Assembly: GCA_015487785.1 (NCBI GenBank)
Contig: WFPC01000018.1
Coordinates: 1-64,000, forward strand
From: Gammaproteobacteria bacterium
GTDB taxonomy: Bacteria > Pseudomonadota > Gammaproteobacteria > S012-40
Reading direction: 5' to 3'
Length of the DNA: 64,000 nucleotides
A program made the translations under genes and the position numbers. This document shows, one piece after another, positions 50,982 through 62,230 of this stretch. How positions within the stretch are numbered: the stretch's first letter is position 1; every line of letters begins with the position of its first letter. The notes beneath the pieces are model-generated. The model worked only from the letters and a program-made list of their open reading frames with translations. It was not told the DNA's origin and did not search any database.

Positions 50982-52439
50982 ATGTCCAAGCGTTCGAGCC
51001 GAATGTGCTTTCTCTTGTTGCTGTGCGGGTGGTGTTTTGTCCCCGTGCTCCAGGCCGCCGATCTGGCCTGGGCCAGCAAGGCCGTGGTCAAATTGTTCGT
51101 GACCCAGCAGAGCTGGGATGTCGGCCAGCCATGGTCCAAGGCACGCTCCCGCCAGGGTACCTGCAGCGGTTTCGTCATCGAGCAGGGTATTTTGACCAAT
51201 GCCCATTGTGTCACCGATGCCACCTATATCGAGGTGGAGGTGCCGGGGCTGATGGACAGGCTGGAGGCGCGCGCGGTGGCCATCAACCATCAGATAGACC
51301 TGGCCTTGCTGCAGCCTTTGCAGGCAGAGGGGCTGGCTGGTATCGATCCGGTGGGTTTCGGTGAATTGCCGGCCCTGCGCGAAAAGGTGGTAACGGTGGG
51401 TTATCCCCGAGGAGGTCGGCAGATTTCCTATACCGAGGGAGTGGTCTCGCGCATCGACGTCATGCAGTACACCCACAGTAACATCCCCGCGCCCCTGGTG
51501 CAGACAGATGCCTCCATCAACCCTGGCAATTCCGGTGGACCGGTATTCTCCGACCGCACCGGAGCCTGTCTCGGCGTGGCTACACAAAAGGCCAGCAATG
51601 GCGAGGGTTTGGGTTATTTCATCCCCACCCCCATCATTCGCCAGTTTCTGCGCGATCTGGCTGATGGCCGGGTCGACGGCATACCGGCCCTGGGTGCTTT
51701 TTTCCAGACCCTGGAGAACCCTGCGGCGCGAGCACAACTGGGGCTCGAGCCTGGACACAGCGGTATTCGGGTGCGTGATATCGTCAAGGGGGGCAGTGCT
51801 GATGGTGTGCTGCAGGTGGACGATGTGTTGCTGGAACTCGATGGCCACAGGATCCTCAACGACGGCCGGGTGGTATTCCAGCGTACCGGGCGCATCTGGC
51901 TGGGCTATCATGTGGCACGGCACCAGGTGGGTGAGCGTGTGCGGGTAAAGATTTCCCGCGCCGGGCGTGAGCAAGAGCTGGAGATCGTGTTGCGCCCCTA
52001 CCGGCTCACCTTGATTCCGCGCCTGCCGCGCTACGGTCGGCAAATGCCCTATTATGTGCGCGGCGGTCTGCTATTCGTGGCGGTGGAGCAGCGTTATCTG
52101 TGGAACTGGGGACGTAACTGGCGGATCAAGATTCCGGTATCCCTGGAACGTTATTTGGGAACCATCTACGGTTACGACGATCTGGAGGAGCTGGTGATCA
52201 TCAGCGAGGTGTTCGACGCCTCGGTCAACAAGGGTTATAGCGGTGATATCGAAAACATCCGTGTGTTACGGGTCAACGGGATGAAGATCGCCCGCCTGGA
52301 CGACGTGGCCGCGGCGATGGAAAGCAACCGCGATCCCTACCATGTGATTGAGCTGGAGGGTGATGTGCGCATCGTGCTCGATCGTGAACAGGTGGCGCAG
52401 CAGGAGCAGCAGATTCGCGTCCGTTATGGGATCAAGTGA
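50982..52439 (+). CDS. Exported trypsin-like (Deg/HtrA-type) serine protease
   Basis: 485 residues from ATG 50982. Signal peptide through V-L-Q-A-A-D. Catalytic triad: His in T-N-A-H-C-V, Asp in Q-I-D-L-A-L-L, Ser in [12 protein letters not shown]-like domain follows (about 245-330: [19 protein letters not shown]). The last 150 residues, with [13 protein letters not shown], are not typical of DegP and resemble the C-terminal part of plant Deg-like peptidases with a second PDZ. selD follows after 7 bp, so they may share a transcript. Confidence 0.88.
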   Translation: MSKRSSRMCFLLLLCGWCFVPVLQAADLAWASKAVVKLFVTQQSWDVGQPWSKARSRQGTCSGFVIEQGILTNAHCVTDATYIEVEVPGLMDRLEARAVAINHQIDLALLQPLQAEGLAGIDPVGFGELPALREKVVTVGYPRGGRQISYTEGVVSRIDVMQYTHSNIPAPLVQTDASINPGNSGGPVFSDRTGACLGVATQKASNGEGLGYFIPTPIIRQFLRDLADGRVDGIPALGAFFQTLENPAARAQLGLEPGHSGIRVRDIVKGGSADGVLQVDDVLLELDGHRILNDGRVVFQRTGRIWLGYHVARHQVGERVRVKISRAGREQELEIVLRPYRLTLIPRLPRYGRQMPYYVRGGLLFVAVEQRYLWNWGRNWRIKIPVSLERYLGTIYGYDDLEELVIISEVFDASVNKGYSGDIENIRVLRVNGMKIARLDDVAAAMESNRDPYHVIELEGDVRIVLDREQVAQQEQQIRVRYGIK

Positions 52440-52446
52440 GGCAAAC

Positions 52447-53496
52447 ATGACAGAGACTTCCGCCCGGGTCGCCCTGACCCGCTACAGCCATGGCGCCGGT
52501 TGTGGATGCAAGATCGCGCCGGCCCTGCTGGCGCAGATCCTGCGCAGCGATGGCGCGGCCGAGGCCTTTCCCCGCCTGTTGGTGGGCTATGGCAGCCGCG
52601 ACGATGCCGCGGTGTTCGATTTGGGTGACGGACGCTCGGTGATCAGCACCACCGATTTCTTCATGCCCATCGTCGACGACCCTTTCACCTTCGGTCGCAT
52701 TGCCGCCACCAATGCCATCAGCGATGTCTATGCCATGGGTGGCACGCCCCTGATGGCCATTTCCATTTTCGGTTGGCCCATCGACAAGCTGGCGGCCGAG
52801 GTGGCCAGCGCGGTGATCGAGGGTGGCCGTGCCGCGTGCCGCGAGGCCGGTATTCCCCTGGCCGGGGGACATTCCATCGATGCGCCCGAACCCATCTTCG
52901 GCCTGGCGGTGACCGGTGAGGTGCGCAATGAACACCTGAAGCGCAACGACCGGGCCCGTGCCGGCTGCCGGCTCTATCTCACCAAGCCCTTGGGCATAGG
53001 CATACTCACCACGGCGGAAAAGCAGCGGCGCCTGCGTCCCGAGCATCAGCGTCTGGCGGTGGAAGTGATGTGCCGGCTCAACCGTGTTGGCAGTGCCTTT
53101 GCCGGTCTGGAGGCGGTGACGGCCATGACCGATGTCACCGGTTTTGGCCTGCTGGGGCATCTGCTGGAGATCTGTGAGGGTAGTGGCCTGAGTGCGTGTA
53201 TCGACTATGCCGCGGTGCCACGGTTGGAAGGCGTGGACGAGTATCTTGCCCAGGGTTGCTCGCCGGGGGGAACCCAGCGCAACTTCGACAGCTATGGCCA
53301 CAAGCTCGCGCCCATGGACGATACCCAGCGGCGCTTGTTGTGTGATCCGCAGACCTCCGGTGGCCTTTTGGTGGCGGTGGCGCCGGAAGGCGAGGCGGCG
53401 TTTCTGCGTCTCGCCCGCGAGCAAGGGCTGGAGCTGGCGCCCATCGGCCGGCTGCAGCCGGCCCGCGACGATGGCATCGTGATCGAGGTGGTGTGA
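52447..53496 (+). CDS. selD: Selenide, water dikinase
   Basis: 349 residues. Active-site Cys in G-A-G-C-G-C-K-I (Cys not selenocysteine) and [12 protein letters not shown]. It makes selenophosphate from selenide and ATP. Overlap or close spacing with mnmH, 3 bp later, shows its product goes to tRNA 2-selenouridine. No selA, selB or selC in the window. Confidence 0.97.
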   Translation: MTETSARVALTRYSHGAGCGCKIAPALLAQILRSDGAAEAFPRLLVGYGSRDDAAVFDLGDGRSVISTTDFFMPIVDDPFTFGRIAATNAISDVYAMGGTPLMAISIFGWPIDKLAAEVASAVIEGGRAACREAGIPLAGGHSIDAPEPIFGLAVTGEVRNEHLKRNDRARAGCRLYLTKPLGIGILTTAEKQRRLRPEHQRLAVEVMCRLNRVGSAFAGLEAVTAMTDVTGFGLLGHLLEICEGSGLSACIDYAAVPRLEGVDEYLAQGCSPGGTQRNFDSYGHKLAPMDDTQRRLLCDPQTSGGLLVAVAPEGEAAFLRLAREQGLELAPIGRLQPARDDGIVIEVV

Positions 53497-53499
53497 GGC

Positions 53500-54603
53500 G
53501 TGAGCCTGCCCCTGCGCGACGATTATCGCGAACTGTTTCTAAGTGGCGTGCCCCTGCTGGATGTGCGCGCGCCGGTGGAGTTCGCTCAGGGCGCCTTCCC
53601 CGGTGCGGTCAACCTGCCCCTGCTGGACGACGAGCAGCGCCGTCAGGTGGGTATTCGCTACAAGGAACGGGGCCAGCGCAGCGCCATCGAACTGGGTCAT
53701 GAATTGGTTTCGGGATCGGTGAAGGAACAACGCCTAGCCCGTTGGGCAGCGTTTGTGAGCGCTCACCCCGAGGGTGCCCTGTATTGTTTTCGTGGTGGCT
53801 TGCGCTCGCGCATCAGCCAAGAATGGATCCGCCATCACACGGGCGTGAGCTATCCCCGCATCAAGGGTGGCTACAAGGCCATGCGGCGCTTTCTGCTGGT
53901 CGAGCTGGAACGCGTCATGAGCGAGATACGACCCGTGGTGTTGAGCGGGCGTACCGGCACCGGCAAGACCTTGTTGCTCCGGCACTTGCGTCAGCAGGTG
54001 GACCTGGAAGGCCTGTTTCGGCATCGTGGTTCGGCCTTTGGTCGCCGGGTGCAGGCCCAGCCCAGCCAGATCGACATCGAGAACAGCCTGGCCATCGTGT
54101 TGTTGCGGCATCAGGCCGCCGGCCGGCGCAAGCTGGTGTTCGAGGACGAATCCGGCAATATCGGCTCGCGCCGGGTGCCCGATGCGGTGCTGCGGGCGCT
54201 GGCTGCGGCGCCGGTGGTGGTGTTGCGACGCGATTTTCAGGCGCGGGTGAGCGTGGTGTTCGAGGAATACGTCGACCAGGCTCTGGCGGAGTATCAGCGG
54301 GCGTTGGGGCCCGAGCGTGGTTTCCAGGTCTGGTCGGACAGACTGCTCGATGCCCTGGAGCGTATCCAGCGCCGCCTGGGTGGCGTGCGCTATCGCCAGA
54401 TCCTGGGGGCCATGACCCTGGCGCTGGAGGAACATCGCCAGCATGGGGAACGGACGGGCCACCGCCACTGGATCGCGGCCTTGCTGCGGGAGTACTACGA
54501 CCCCATGTACGACTATCAGCTGAGCAAGAAGGCCGAGCGGGTGGTGTTCGAGGGTGAGCCGGAGGCGGTGCTGGCCTTTTTGCGCAGCCAGGGCCTGGGT
54601 TGA
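53500..54603 (+). CDS. mnmH: tRNA 2-selenouridine synthase
   Basis: 367 residues from GTG 53500. N-terminal rhodanese domain with the active Cys in L-Y-C-F-R-G-G-L-R-S (about 94-103), then a P-loop NTPase domain with G-R-T-G-T-G-K-T (about 148-155) and F-E-D-E-S-G-N-I-G-S-R. It replaces sulfur by selenium at U34 in tRNAs through a geranylated intermediate. Also called SelU/YbbB. Follows selD directly. Confidence 0.96.
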   Translation: MSLPLRDDYRELFLSGVPLLDVRAPVEFAQGAFPGAVNLPLLDDEQRRQVGIRYKERGQRSAIELGHELVSGSVKEQRLARWAAFVSAHPEGALYCFRGGLRSRISQEWIRHHTGVSYPRIKGGYKAMRRFLLVELERVMSEIRPVVLSGRTGTGKTLLLRHLRQQVDLEGLFRHRGSAFGRRVQAQPSQIDIENSLAIVLLRHQAAGRRKLVFEDESGNIGSRRVPDAVLRALAAAPVVVLRRDFQARVSVVFEEYVDQALAEYQRALGPERGFQVWSDRLLDALERIQRRLGGVRYRQILGAMTLALEEHRQHGERTGHRHWIAALLREYYDPMYDYQLSKKAERVVFEGEPEAVLAFLRSQGLG

Positions 54604-54666
54604 CGATTTCACCAATGTAGCGAACCGTCGCGCCTGGTGTTAGGTACGTCTGGCGCAATGGTCGGA

Positions 54667-56050
<1,384 letters not shown>

Positions 56051-56064
<14 letters not shown>

Positions 56065-57163
56065 GCTGCGGGTTTCCTCCTTCGTAATGGTCGCGCAATG
56101 GCAGCAGCAGGGTGAACTGGGTGCGGCCGGGCTCGCTCTTGCATTCCACCAGGCCGCCGTGCTGGCCCACCAGGGTCTGGGCAATGGACAGGCCCAGGCC
56201 GGTGCCCTCGGCCCGGCCGGTGACCATGGGATAGAACACCTGGGCCTGCATCTCCTTGGGAATGCCGGGGCCGTTGTCGATGATGTCGATGCGTAGTACC
56301 AGCCGGTGGCGGGTCTGGCCGATGGTGAACTGGCGCTGGGCGCGGGTCTTGAGCACGATGGTACCGTCGTCCTGCAGGGCCTGCCTGGCGTTCTGCACGA
56401 TGTTGAGCACGGCCTGGATGAGCTGGTCCTTGACGCCCAGCAACTCGGGAATGCTGGGGTCGTAGTCGCGCTGGATGCGCAGGCTGGGGGGACTGTCGGC
56501 CAGCACCAGCCGGCGCACGTGTTCCAGTACCTCGTGGATGTTGAGCTTTTGTTGTTCGCTGCGCCGGCTGGGGCCCAGCATGTGGTCCACCAGTTTCTGC
56601 AGGCGGTCGGCCTCGCCGATGATGATGCCGGTATATTCCTTGAGTTCCTCGTTGGGCAGTTCACGCTCCAGCAATTGTGCCGCACCGCGCAGTCCCCCGA
56701 GGGGATTTTTCACCTCGTGCGCCAGGCCGCGCACCAATACCTTCATGGCATGTTGCTGGGCCAGCAGGCTTTCCTCGCGGGCGATGCGCAGCATGCGGTC
56801 GAGTTGTTGCAGTTCCACCAGCAGGGCGTAATCCTCGTTGACATGGGCCAGTGGCGTGAGGGTGCAGTCCACGGTGATCTGCTTGCCCGTCGTGGGCAGG
56901 GGCAGTTCCATTTCCCGCTTGGTGAATTGCTGAGGCTGGGTGAGGCCGCGTTCCAGCGCCTGATGCAGAACCTCGGCACGGGGCAGCAGGTCGGGCAGGC
57001 GTTGACCACCGATACGCTTGGCGCTGACGCCCAGCAGGGTTTCCGCCGCATTGTTGAGATAGCGCACGCGTAGCTCCCGGTCCAGCAACACCACGGCGGT
57101 GGCCAGGTTGTCCAGGATGCTTTGGCAACTGTCGATGCCTTGGTAGTCGGTGGTTGGTTTCAT
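56051..57163 (-). CDS. ntrB: Nitrogen regulation sensor kinase
   Basis: 370 residues, no TM helix. PAS domain 10-120 (L-D-R-E-L-R-V-R-Y-L-N-N-A-A), HisKA with G-L-A-H-E-V-K-N-P-L-G-G-L-R-G-A-A-Q (His about 150) and ATPase with N-I-V-Q-N-A-R-Q-A-L, D-N-G-P-G-I-P and G-T-G-L-G-L-S-I-A. Controlled by PII (GlnB/GlnK) in known systems. Coupled to ntrC; glnA lies upstream but behind a terminator. Confidence 0.97.
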
Positions 57164-57360
57164 GCGAGGGGATCAGCAAGATTCAATCCAGCCCGGCAGG
57201 CTCGTTTCCGGCCTCAAGGGCCGCCTAAAAAAATCTTTTGAAAACAGCTGATTACATGTGGTCTGCGGGAGCGAAAGGTGATTGTTGCCGATCTCGGCCG
57301 TTGTCTTGGCGGGTATTATGCACCTTTTTGGTGCAGGAGGGAAATTGCTGGCTGGAAAAG

Positions 57361-57387
57361 ACGACGCCCCGGTGGCCGGGGCGTCGT
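57361..57387 (-). terminator. Terminator between glnA and ntrB
   Basis: ACGACGCCCCGG and CCGGGGCGTCGT make a perfect 12-bp stem around three bases; on the minus strand CTTTTCC follows. It lies 23 bp beyond the glnA stop. Confidence 0.9.
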
Positions 57388-57409
57388 GTTGCGTGGGACC
57401 GAGGAAGGG

Positions 57410-58810
57410 TCAGACGCTGTAGTACATGTCGAACTCCACCGGATGGGTGGTCATGCGCAGGCGCGTGACTTCTTCCATCTTGAGGTCGATATAGGCGTCG
57501 ATCATGTCGTCGGTGAACACGCCACCTGCGGTGAGGAAGGCGCGGTCGGCATCCAGGGCTTCCAGTGCCTGGTCGAAGGAATGGCACACGGTGGGGATGT
57601 CCTTGGCTTCCTCCGGCGGCAGGTCGTAGAGATCCTTGTCCATGGCGTCACCCGGATGGATCTTGTTCTGGATGCCGTCGAGACCGGCCATGAGCATGGC
57701 CGAGAAGGCCAGGTAGGGGTTGGCGGTGGGATCCGGGAAGCGCACCTCGATCCGGCGGGCCTTCGGGCTGGTGAAGGGGATACGGATGGAGGCCGAGCGG
57801 TTGCGGGCGGAATAGGCCAGCATGACCGGGGCTTCGAAGCCGGGCACCAGACGCTTGTAGCTGTTGGTGGAGGCATTGGTGAAGGCGTTGATGGCGCGGG
57901 CATGCTTGATGATGCCGCCGATGTAGTACAGCGCAGTCTCGGACAGGCCGCCGTAGCCGTCGCCGGTGAACAGATTGTTGCCACCCTTGGCGATGGATTG
58001 GTGTACGTGCATGCCGGAGCCGTTGTCACCCACCAGCGGCTTGGGCATGAAGGTGGCGCTCTTGCCATAGAGGTTGGCCACGTTGTGCACGCAGTACTTC
58101 AGGATCTGGACCTCGTCGGCCTTTCTGACCAGGGTGTTGAACTGGGTGCCGATCTCGCACTGGCCGGCGGTGGCCACTTCGTGGTGATGCACCTCGACCT
58201 TGAGGCCCATTTCTTCCATGGCCATGCACATGGCGCCGCGCATGTCGTGCAGGGAGTCTACCGGGGGCACGGGGAAATAACCGCCCTTGACGCTGGGGCG
58301 GTGGCCCATGTTGCCGTCGGGGAAGACCTTCTCGGAATTCCACTCGGCTTCCTGGGAATCCACCAGGTAGAAGGCACCGCTCATGTTGGCGCCCCAGCGC
58401 ACGTCGTCGAGCACGAAGAATTCGGGTTCGGGGCCGAAGAAGGCGGCATCGCCCAGGCCGGTGGACTTCAGGTAGGCCTCGGCGCGCTTGGCCACGGAGC
58501 GGGGATCGCGCTCATAGCCTTCCATGGTGCTGGGCTCGACGATGTCGCAGCGCAGGATGAGGGTGGTTTCCTCGGCGAAGGGGTCCAGCACCGGGGTATC
58601 GTCGTCGGGCATCAGGATCATGTCGGATTCGTTGATGCCTTTCCAGCCGGCGATGGAGGAGCCATCGAACATCTTGCCTTCGTTCATGACATCCTCGTCG
58701 ACCACGCTGGCCGGGACGGTGACATGTTGTTCCTTGCCGCGGGTGTCGGTAAAGCGAAAATCGACAAATTTAACCTCATGCTCTTTGAGCATCTCTAATG
58801 TTTTGGACAT
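57410..58810 (-). CDS. glnA: Glutamine synthetase type I
   Basis: 466 residues. Motifs: F-D-G-S-S-I-A-G-W (N-terminal beta-grasp), K-G-G-Y-F-P-V-P-P (ATP), [10 protein letters not shown], and the adenylylation site L-Y-D-L-P-P-E-E, so GlnE control is expected. The start ATG at 58810 has GGAGGAGA upstream. Makes glutamine from glutamate and ammonia. Expression from a sigma-54 promoter with two NtrC sites. Confidence 0.98.
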   Translation of the reverse strand: MSKTLEMLKEHEVKFVDFRFTDTRGKEQHVTVPASVVDEDVMNEGKMFDGSSIAGWKGINESDMILMPDDDTPVLDPFAEETTLILRCDIVEPSTMEGYERDPRSVAKRAEAYLKSTGLGDAAFFGPEPEFFVLDDVRWGANMSGAFYLVDSQEAEWNSEKVFPDGNMGHRPSVKGGYFPVPPVDSLHDMRGAMCMAMEEMGLKVEVHHHEVATAGQCEIGTQFNTLVRKADEVQILKYCVHNVANLYGKSATFMPKPLVGDNGSGMHVHQSIAKGGNNLFTGDGYGGLSETALYYIGGIIKHARAINAFTNASTNSYKRLVPGFEAPVMLAYSARNRSASIRIPFTSPKARRIEVRFPDPTANPYLAFSAMLMAGLDGIQNKIHPGDAMDKDLYDLPPEEAKDIPTVCHSFDQALEALDADRAFLTAGGVFTDDMIDAYIDLKMEEVTRLRMTTHPVEFDMYYSV

Positions 58811-58889
58811 TGAGTCTCCTCCATCGTGGGGTTTGTGTTGATGCCCGCCGCTGAAACGGGCACATATCGTTATTTAGGTTGTTGTCTCA

Positions 58890-58904
58890 GCATGTTCTGT
58901 GCCA
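58890..58904 (-). promoter_or_regulatory. Sigma-54 promoter of glnA
   Basis: On the minus strand the sequence reads TGGCACAGAACATGC, matching TGGCAC-N5-(T/A)TGC with the GG/GC pair at the right spacing, 80 bp upstream of the glnA ATG. Confidence 0.88.
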
Positions 58905-58966
58905 CACGTCAAAGCCGTTGTGATTCATGGGTTTGGCTCTCGGAGCAGGTGGTGCCTCGCTCGTTA

Positions 58967-59003
58967 TGCACCAATCTGGCGCAATATGCACTATTTTGGC
59001 TCA
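58967..59003 (-). promoter_or_regulatory. Two NtrC binding sites upstream of glnA
   Basis: TGCACCAATCTGGCGCA (58967-58983) and TGCACTATTTTGGCTCA (58987-59003) resemble TGCACC-N5-GGTGCA. They begin 63 bp beyond the promoter, a usual enhancer distance, and the second reaches the 3' end of the CDF gene. Confidence 0.8.
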
Positions 59004-60146
59004 CTCGAAGCTCAGGGCGATACGGCCGATGTCTGCTTCCTGCTCGATAATGTGTGCGAGCACGTTTTCGATTTGTTGTTTTTGTGGCAGCCAGGCCAGT
59101 GGCAGGGTGATCTCCATTTCGATCTTGCCAGCCAGGTAATGAAGGGTAATACGTTTGATGTGTTCATGGAAGGCTTGATCGCGCCAATAGGGCTGTAGCC
59201 GTTCGAGCAGGCGCGCGCGCAGGGGCAGGTGACTGCTGGGGGTGGTGGTTTCGTCGTCTTCCTGGTCGATGTGCACCACCACGTCGGTGACGCCGTCGAG
59301 GCCGAGCAGCTTGTGGCGCACGGCTTCGCCGATCTGATGACCCTCGGAGACGCTGATGCGGGGGTCCTGCACCAGGATGTGCACGTCCACCAGGGCATGG
59401 CCGCCCATGCTGCGGGTGCGCAGGGAATGGGCGGCCTGTACCCCGTCCACCGACAGGATGGCGGCGCGGATGCGGGCCACCTGGGTTTCGTCCAGGGCGG
59501 TGTCCACCAGTTCCCGCAGGCTGCTCCAGGTGATGTCCCAGCCCACCTTGGCGATCATCAGGCTGACGCCGATGGCGGCCAGGGCGTCGAACATGGGCGC
59601 GCCCAGCATGGCGCCGGCAATGCCCACCAGGGCGATGATCGAGGAGATGGCATCGGTGCGGTGATGCCAGGCATTGGCGATCAGCAGGTTGGCGTTGAGC
59701 CGGCGGCCGCTGCGCAGGGTGTAGTGATACAGCCATTCCTTGATGCCGATGGAGAACAGGGCGGCCGCCAGGGCCCACGCGGTGGGCTCGGTGAGTCGTT
59801 CAGGCTCCAGGATGCGCACCACCGCATCATGACCGATGACGGTGGCCACGGCGATCAGGAAAATACCCAGGCCCACGGTGACCAGGGTCTCGATGCGGCC
59901 ATGGCCATAGGGATGGTCTTCGTCGGCGGCACGCGAGCCATGTTTGGCGGCGAACAACACCACCGCGTCGCTTACCAGGTCGGCCAGGGAGTGTACGCCG
60001 TCGGCCACCAGGGCCTCGGAGTGGCCGATCACCCCCAGTACGATCTTGCCCAGCGCCAGCAGCAGGTTGATCAGTGCCCCCACCACGGTGACCCGGCGCA
60101 TCTCACGATAACGCCGGTCGGCGCTGGCGTGGGGGGATTCAGTCAC
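59001..60146 (-). CDS. Cation diffusion facilitator (CDF) metal transporter
   Basis: 381 residues from GTG 60146 (GAGGTGGG upstream). Six TM helices; metal sites D-G-V-H-S-L-A-D (helix II) and H-H-R-T-D (helix V), the D-H-P-Y-G-H-G-R loop, and a C-terminal cytoplasmic domain with V-D-V-H-I-L-V-Q-D. H-S-x-x-D/H-x-x-x-D favours Zn, Mn or Fe; the metal cannot be fixed. The start overlaps tusA by 8 bp. A C-terminal extension of about 80 residues is longer than in FieF. Confidence 0.9.
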   Translation of the reverse strand: MTESPHASADRRYREMRRVTVVGALINLLLALGKIVLGVIGHSEALVADGVHSLADLVSDAVVLFAAKHGSRAADEDHPYGHGRIETLVTVGLGIFLIAVATVIGHDAVVRILEPERLTEPTAWALAAALFSIGIKEWLYHYTLRSGRRLNANLLIANAWHHRTDAISSIIALVGIAGAMLGAPMFDALAAIGVSLMIAKVGWDITWSSLRELVDTALDETQVARIRAAILSVDGVQAAHSLRTRSMGGHALVDVHILVQDPRISVSEGHQIGEAVRHKLLGLDGVTDVVVHIDQEDDETTTPSSHLPLRARLLERLQPYWRDQAFHEHIKRITLHYLAGKIEMEITLPLAWLPQKQQIENVLAHIIEQEADIGRIALSFE

Positions 60147-60369
60147 CACCCACCTCGATGCGCAGCACGATCTCGCCGTCGCGCTCGTGACAGCTGAGCA
60201 GGCTATGGCCGTTGATCCGGCACCAGGCGGGGATGTCGTTGCTGGCACCCGGATCGGTGCAGATCACTTCCAGGATGTCCCCCGGCGCCAGATCCTTGAT
60301 CCGGTCCTGGGTGCGGATGACGGGCATGGGGCAGAGCAGGCGGCGGGCATCCAGCCGGTGTTCGCTCAT
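60139..60369 (-). CDS. tusA: TusA-family sulfur carrier
   Basis: 76 residues. The active Cys is in L-C-P-M-P-V-I-R near residue 13. The second half has G-D-I-L-E-V-I-C-T-D-P-G-A and the basic patch typical of TusA. Overlaps the PP-loop gene by 4 bp and the CDF gene by 8 bp. In this setting it may hand sulfur (or selenium) to the PP-loop protein, rather than the Tus relay to MnmA. Confidence 0.93.
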   Translation of the reverse strand: MSEHRLDARRLLCPMPVIRTQDRIKDLAPGDILEVICTDPGASNDIPAWCRINGHSLLSCHERDGEIVLRIEVGGD

Positions 60370-61406
60370 ATGTGCCACTCCGGGGCGATGTCCTGTGGTG
60401 GCAGAGGTGCGACTTCCAGCTCGCGTGAGACGCCGTTGCGATCGGTCACCGCCACTCGTACCCGCGCCTGGTCGCGGCCCTGGCTGAAGCGGGCGGTGAT
60501 GCGTGCGGCCAGTTCCAGCTCTTGCTCGTCGGGCCGGCCATCGATGAGGACCAGCGGTCCGGGGCAACTGGTAGTGTGCATGTGCATGAATTGTCTGCGA
60601 TAACCTTCCATGAATTTGTTTTCTCCCTGTTCCCGGCCGATGATCATCTTGAAGCCCGGGCGCGGCCGCAGGTGGCGGCCCACCTTGAGCAGCATGATGT
60701 CGTCGAGTTCGTAGTCGCGCCGGTCACGGGCCTGCCACAGATCCACCAGGCGGTCGGAATAGCTCTTGTCGGTGAGAAAACAGCAGCCACCGGCGGGCTG
60801 AGCGTAGTCCTTCAGGCCGAAGCGGGCGGCCAGGCGCATCTGCGGCTTGCGGCTGCGACCGCTGAAATCGTGCAGGCGTTCACGGTCTACCCAACCTTCG
60901 CGCTCGGGTAGTGTGGGCGGCAGCAGCTTGGCGCACAAGGGGCGCAGCAGGCGGTCGTTGGCGCCGGATTCACGGGCGATCACCGGCAGGGTGTCGCGCC
61001 GCTGGGACATGGGACGCTGGCCGATCACTTCACCGGTGATGATGAAGTCGAAGCCGTTTTCTTCCATCCATTCCAGGGCCTTGCGCACCATGAAGCCCTT
61101 GCAGTCCAGACAAGGGTTCATGTTGGCGCCATAGCCGTGACGGGGATTGAGCAGAACCGATTTGTATTCCTCCACCACGTCGATGATGTGGAGTTTGATT
61201 CCGAGCTGCTCGGCCACCCACAGGGCATTGTTGCGCTTGGGTTTTTTCTGGTCACGCTTGCGAATGGCATGGGTGTGGCCCTCGACGCAGAAGCCGGTGA
61301 AGAAGTTGATCCCCTCCACGTGGATACCCTGCTCGAGAATGGTCTTGGTGGCCAGCATGGAATCCAGGCCGCCGGAAATCAGCGAAACCGCTTTGCGTTT
61401 GCTCAT
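60366..61406 (-). CDS. PP-loop ATPase, tRNA-thiolation (MnmA-like) family
   Basis: 346 residues. PP-loop S-G-G-L-D-S at 11-16; Cys pair C-L-D-C at 99-102; G-G-C-C-F-L near residue 210; a C-terminal domain unlike MnmA. Annotated homologues are called thiouridylase-like, but their tRNA target is not known to me. The 4-bp overlap with tusA shows coupled expression. Could thiolate a tRNA or other substrate. Confidence 0.78.
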   Translation of the reverse strand: MSKRKAVSLISGGLDSMLATKTILEQGIHVEGINFFTGFCVEGHTHAIRKRDQKKPKRNNALWVAEQLGIKLHIIDVVEEYKSVLLNPRHGYGANMNPCLDCKGFMVRKALEWMEENGFDFIITGEVIGQRPMSQRRDTLPVIARESGANDRLLRPLCAKLLPPTLPEREGWVDRERLHDFSGRSRKPQMRLAARFGLKDYAQPAGGCCFLTDKSYSDRLVDLWQARDRRDYELDDIMLLKVGRHLRPRPGFKMIIGREQGENKFMEGYRRQFMHMHTTSCPGPLVLIDGRPDEQELELAARITARFSQGRDQARVRVAVTDRNGVSRELEVAPLPPQDIAPEWHI

Positions 61407-61482
61407 GAAGTCGTCGGGATGATAAATCGTCGTGTGCCGGCGGCTATTCTACCAGCAAAGCGGCATCTGGCCACGGCGGTTT

Positions 61483-62055
61483 TCAGTGGCCGCGTCGAGG
61501 CGGACCCTGCTGGGGCGTGGCGCCGGTGACCGCCTGCAGGCTGCGCCGGGCCAGGCGGCTGCCGGTGTCTTGCCACAACTCCATGGCCTCCAGCGGTTCC
61601 AGCCAGGGCGAGGCGCGGTCGAGACGGCGAATGGCATGCAATACATCCATCAGGTCCACAAAACCCTCGGCCAGGCCCTGGTAGAGACTGCCCATGCCGT
61701 TGAGAGCCGATTCGGACAATTGATTATAGGCGCTGCGCCCCAGTTGCACGAAATAGCTGGTTTTCACCCGGCGGCGCTCGGCGCGCCTGGGAAACAGTCC
61801 CGACAACAACAGGCACTGGTCGCCCACGTCGCGCAGGCGTTCACTGCGCATCTGGCCGCTGAGGGTTTGGCTGGTGAGATAGTCCAGTGCCACAGGTTGC
61901 CCGCCCAGGCTGGCGTGCTTGAGGAAACGGATCAGCAGGAAGACCAGGTAGCTCTCCTGCTCCTCGTTGAGGCGGCACTGGCTGCGTTCCTCGGCTTCGC
62001 TCACCAGGGCCTGCCACAGTGCGGTAGCGGTGGGTCGCAACATGAAATCTCGCAT
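61483..62055 (-). CDS. Hypothetical helical protein, 190 aa
   Basis: Almost all helical, no TM segment or signal. Starts M-R-D-F-M-L-R-P-T-A; the centre has L-L-L-S-G-L-F-P-R-R-A-E-R-R-R and S-Y-F-V-Q-L-G-R-S-A-Y-N. The pattern is that of a small conserved gammaproteobacterial family, but I cannot name a function. Divergent from glyQ. Confidence 0.65.
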   Translation of the reverse strand: MRDFMLRPTATALWQALVSEAEERSQCRLNEEQESYLVFLLIRFLKHASLGGQPVALDYLTSQTLSGQMRSERLRDVGDQCLLLSGLFPRRAERRRVKTSYFVQLGRSAYNQLSESALNGMGSLYQGLAEGFVDLMDVLHAIRRLDRASPWLEPLEAMELWQDTGSRLARRSLQAVTGATPQQGPPRRGH

Positions 62056-62230
62056 GTCGACTCCTCGTGTTTCAGGCCTGTATCATTCCATCGACGGGCC
62101 GGCTGCAGGGCTTTAGCCGGCCAGCCGCTGTGTCTTTTCCAACATTGTTCCAGGCATGTCTTAACCGGCTGTGAAGAAAGCCATACAACCGGTATACTTA
62201 CGCGTCCTTGTCCGTAACCAGCAGAGTACG

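Noticed and set aside
52447-53496. Selenocysteine codon in selD
   Set aside because: The active-site codon is a normal Cys codon and there is no in-frame TGA before the stop.
57278-58798. 506-codon frame antisense to glnA
   Set aside because: GlnA is unambiguous on the other strand, with terminator and promoter in place.
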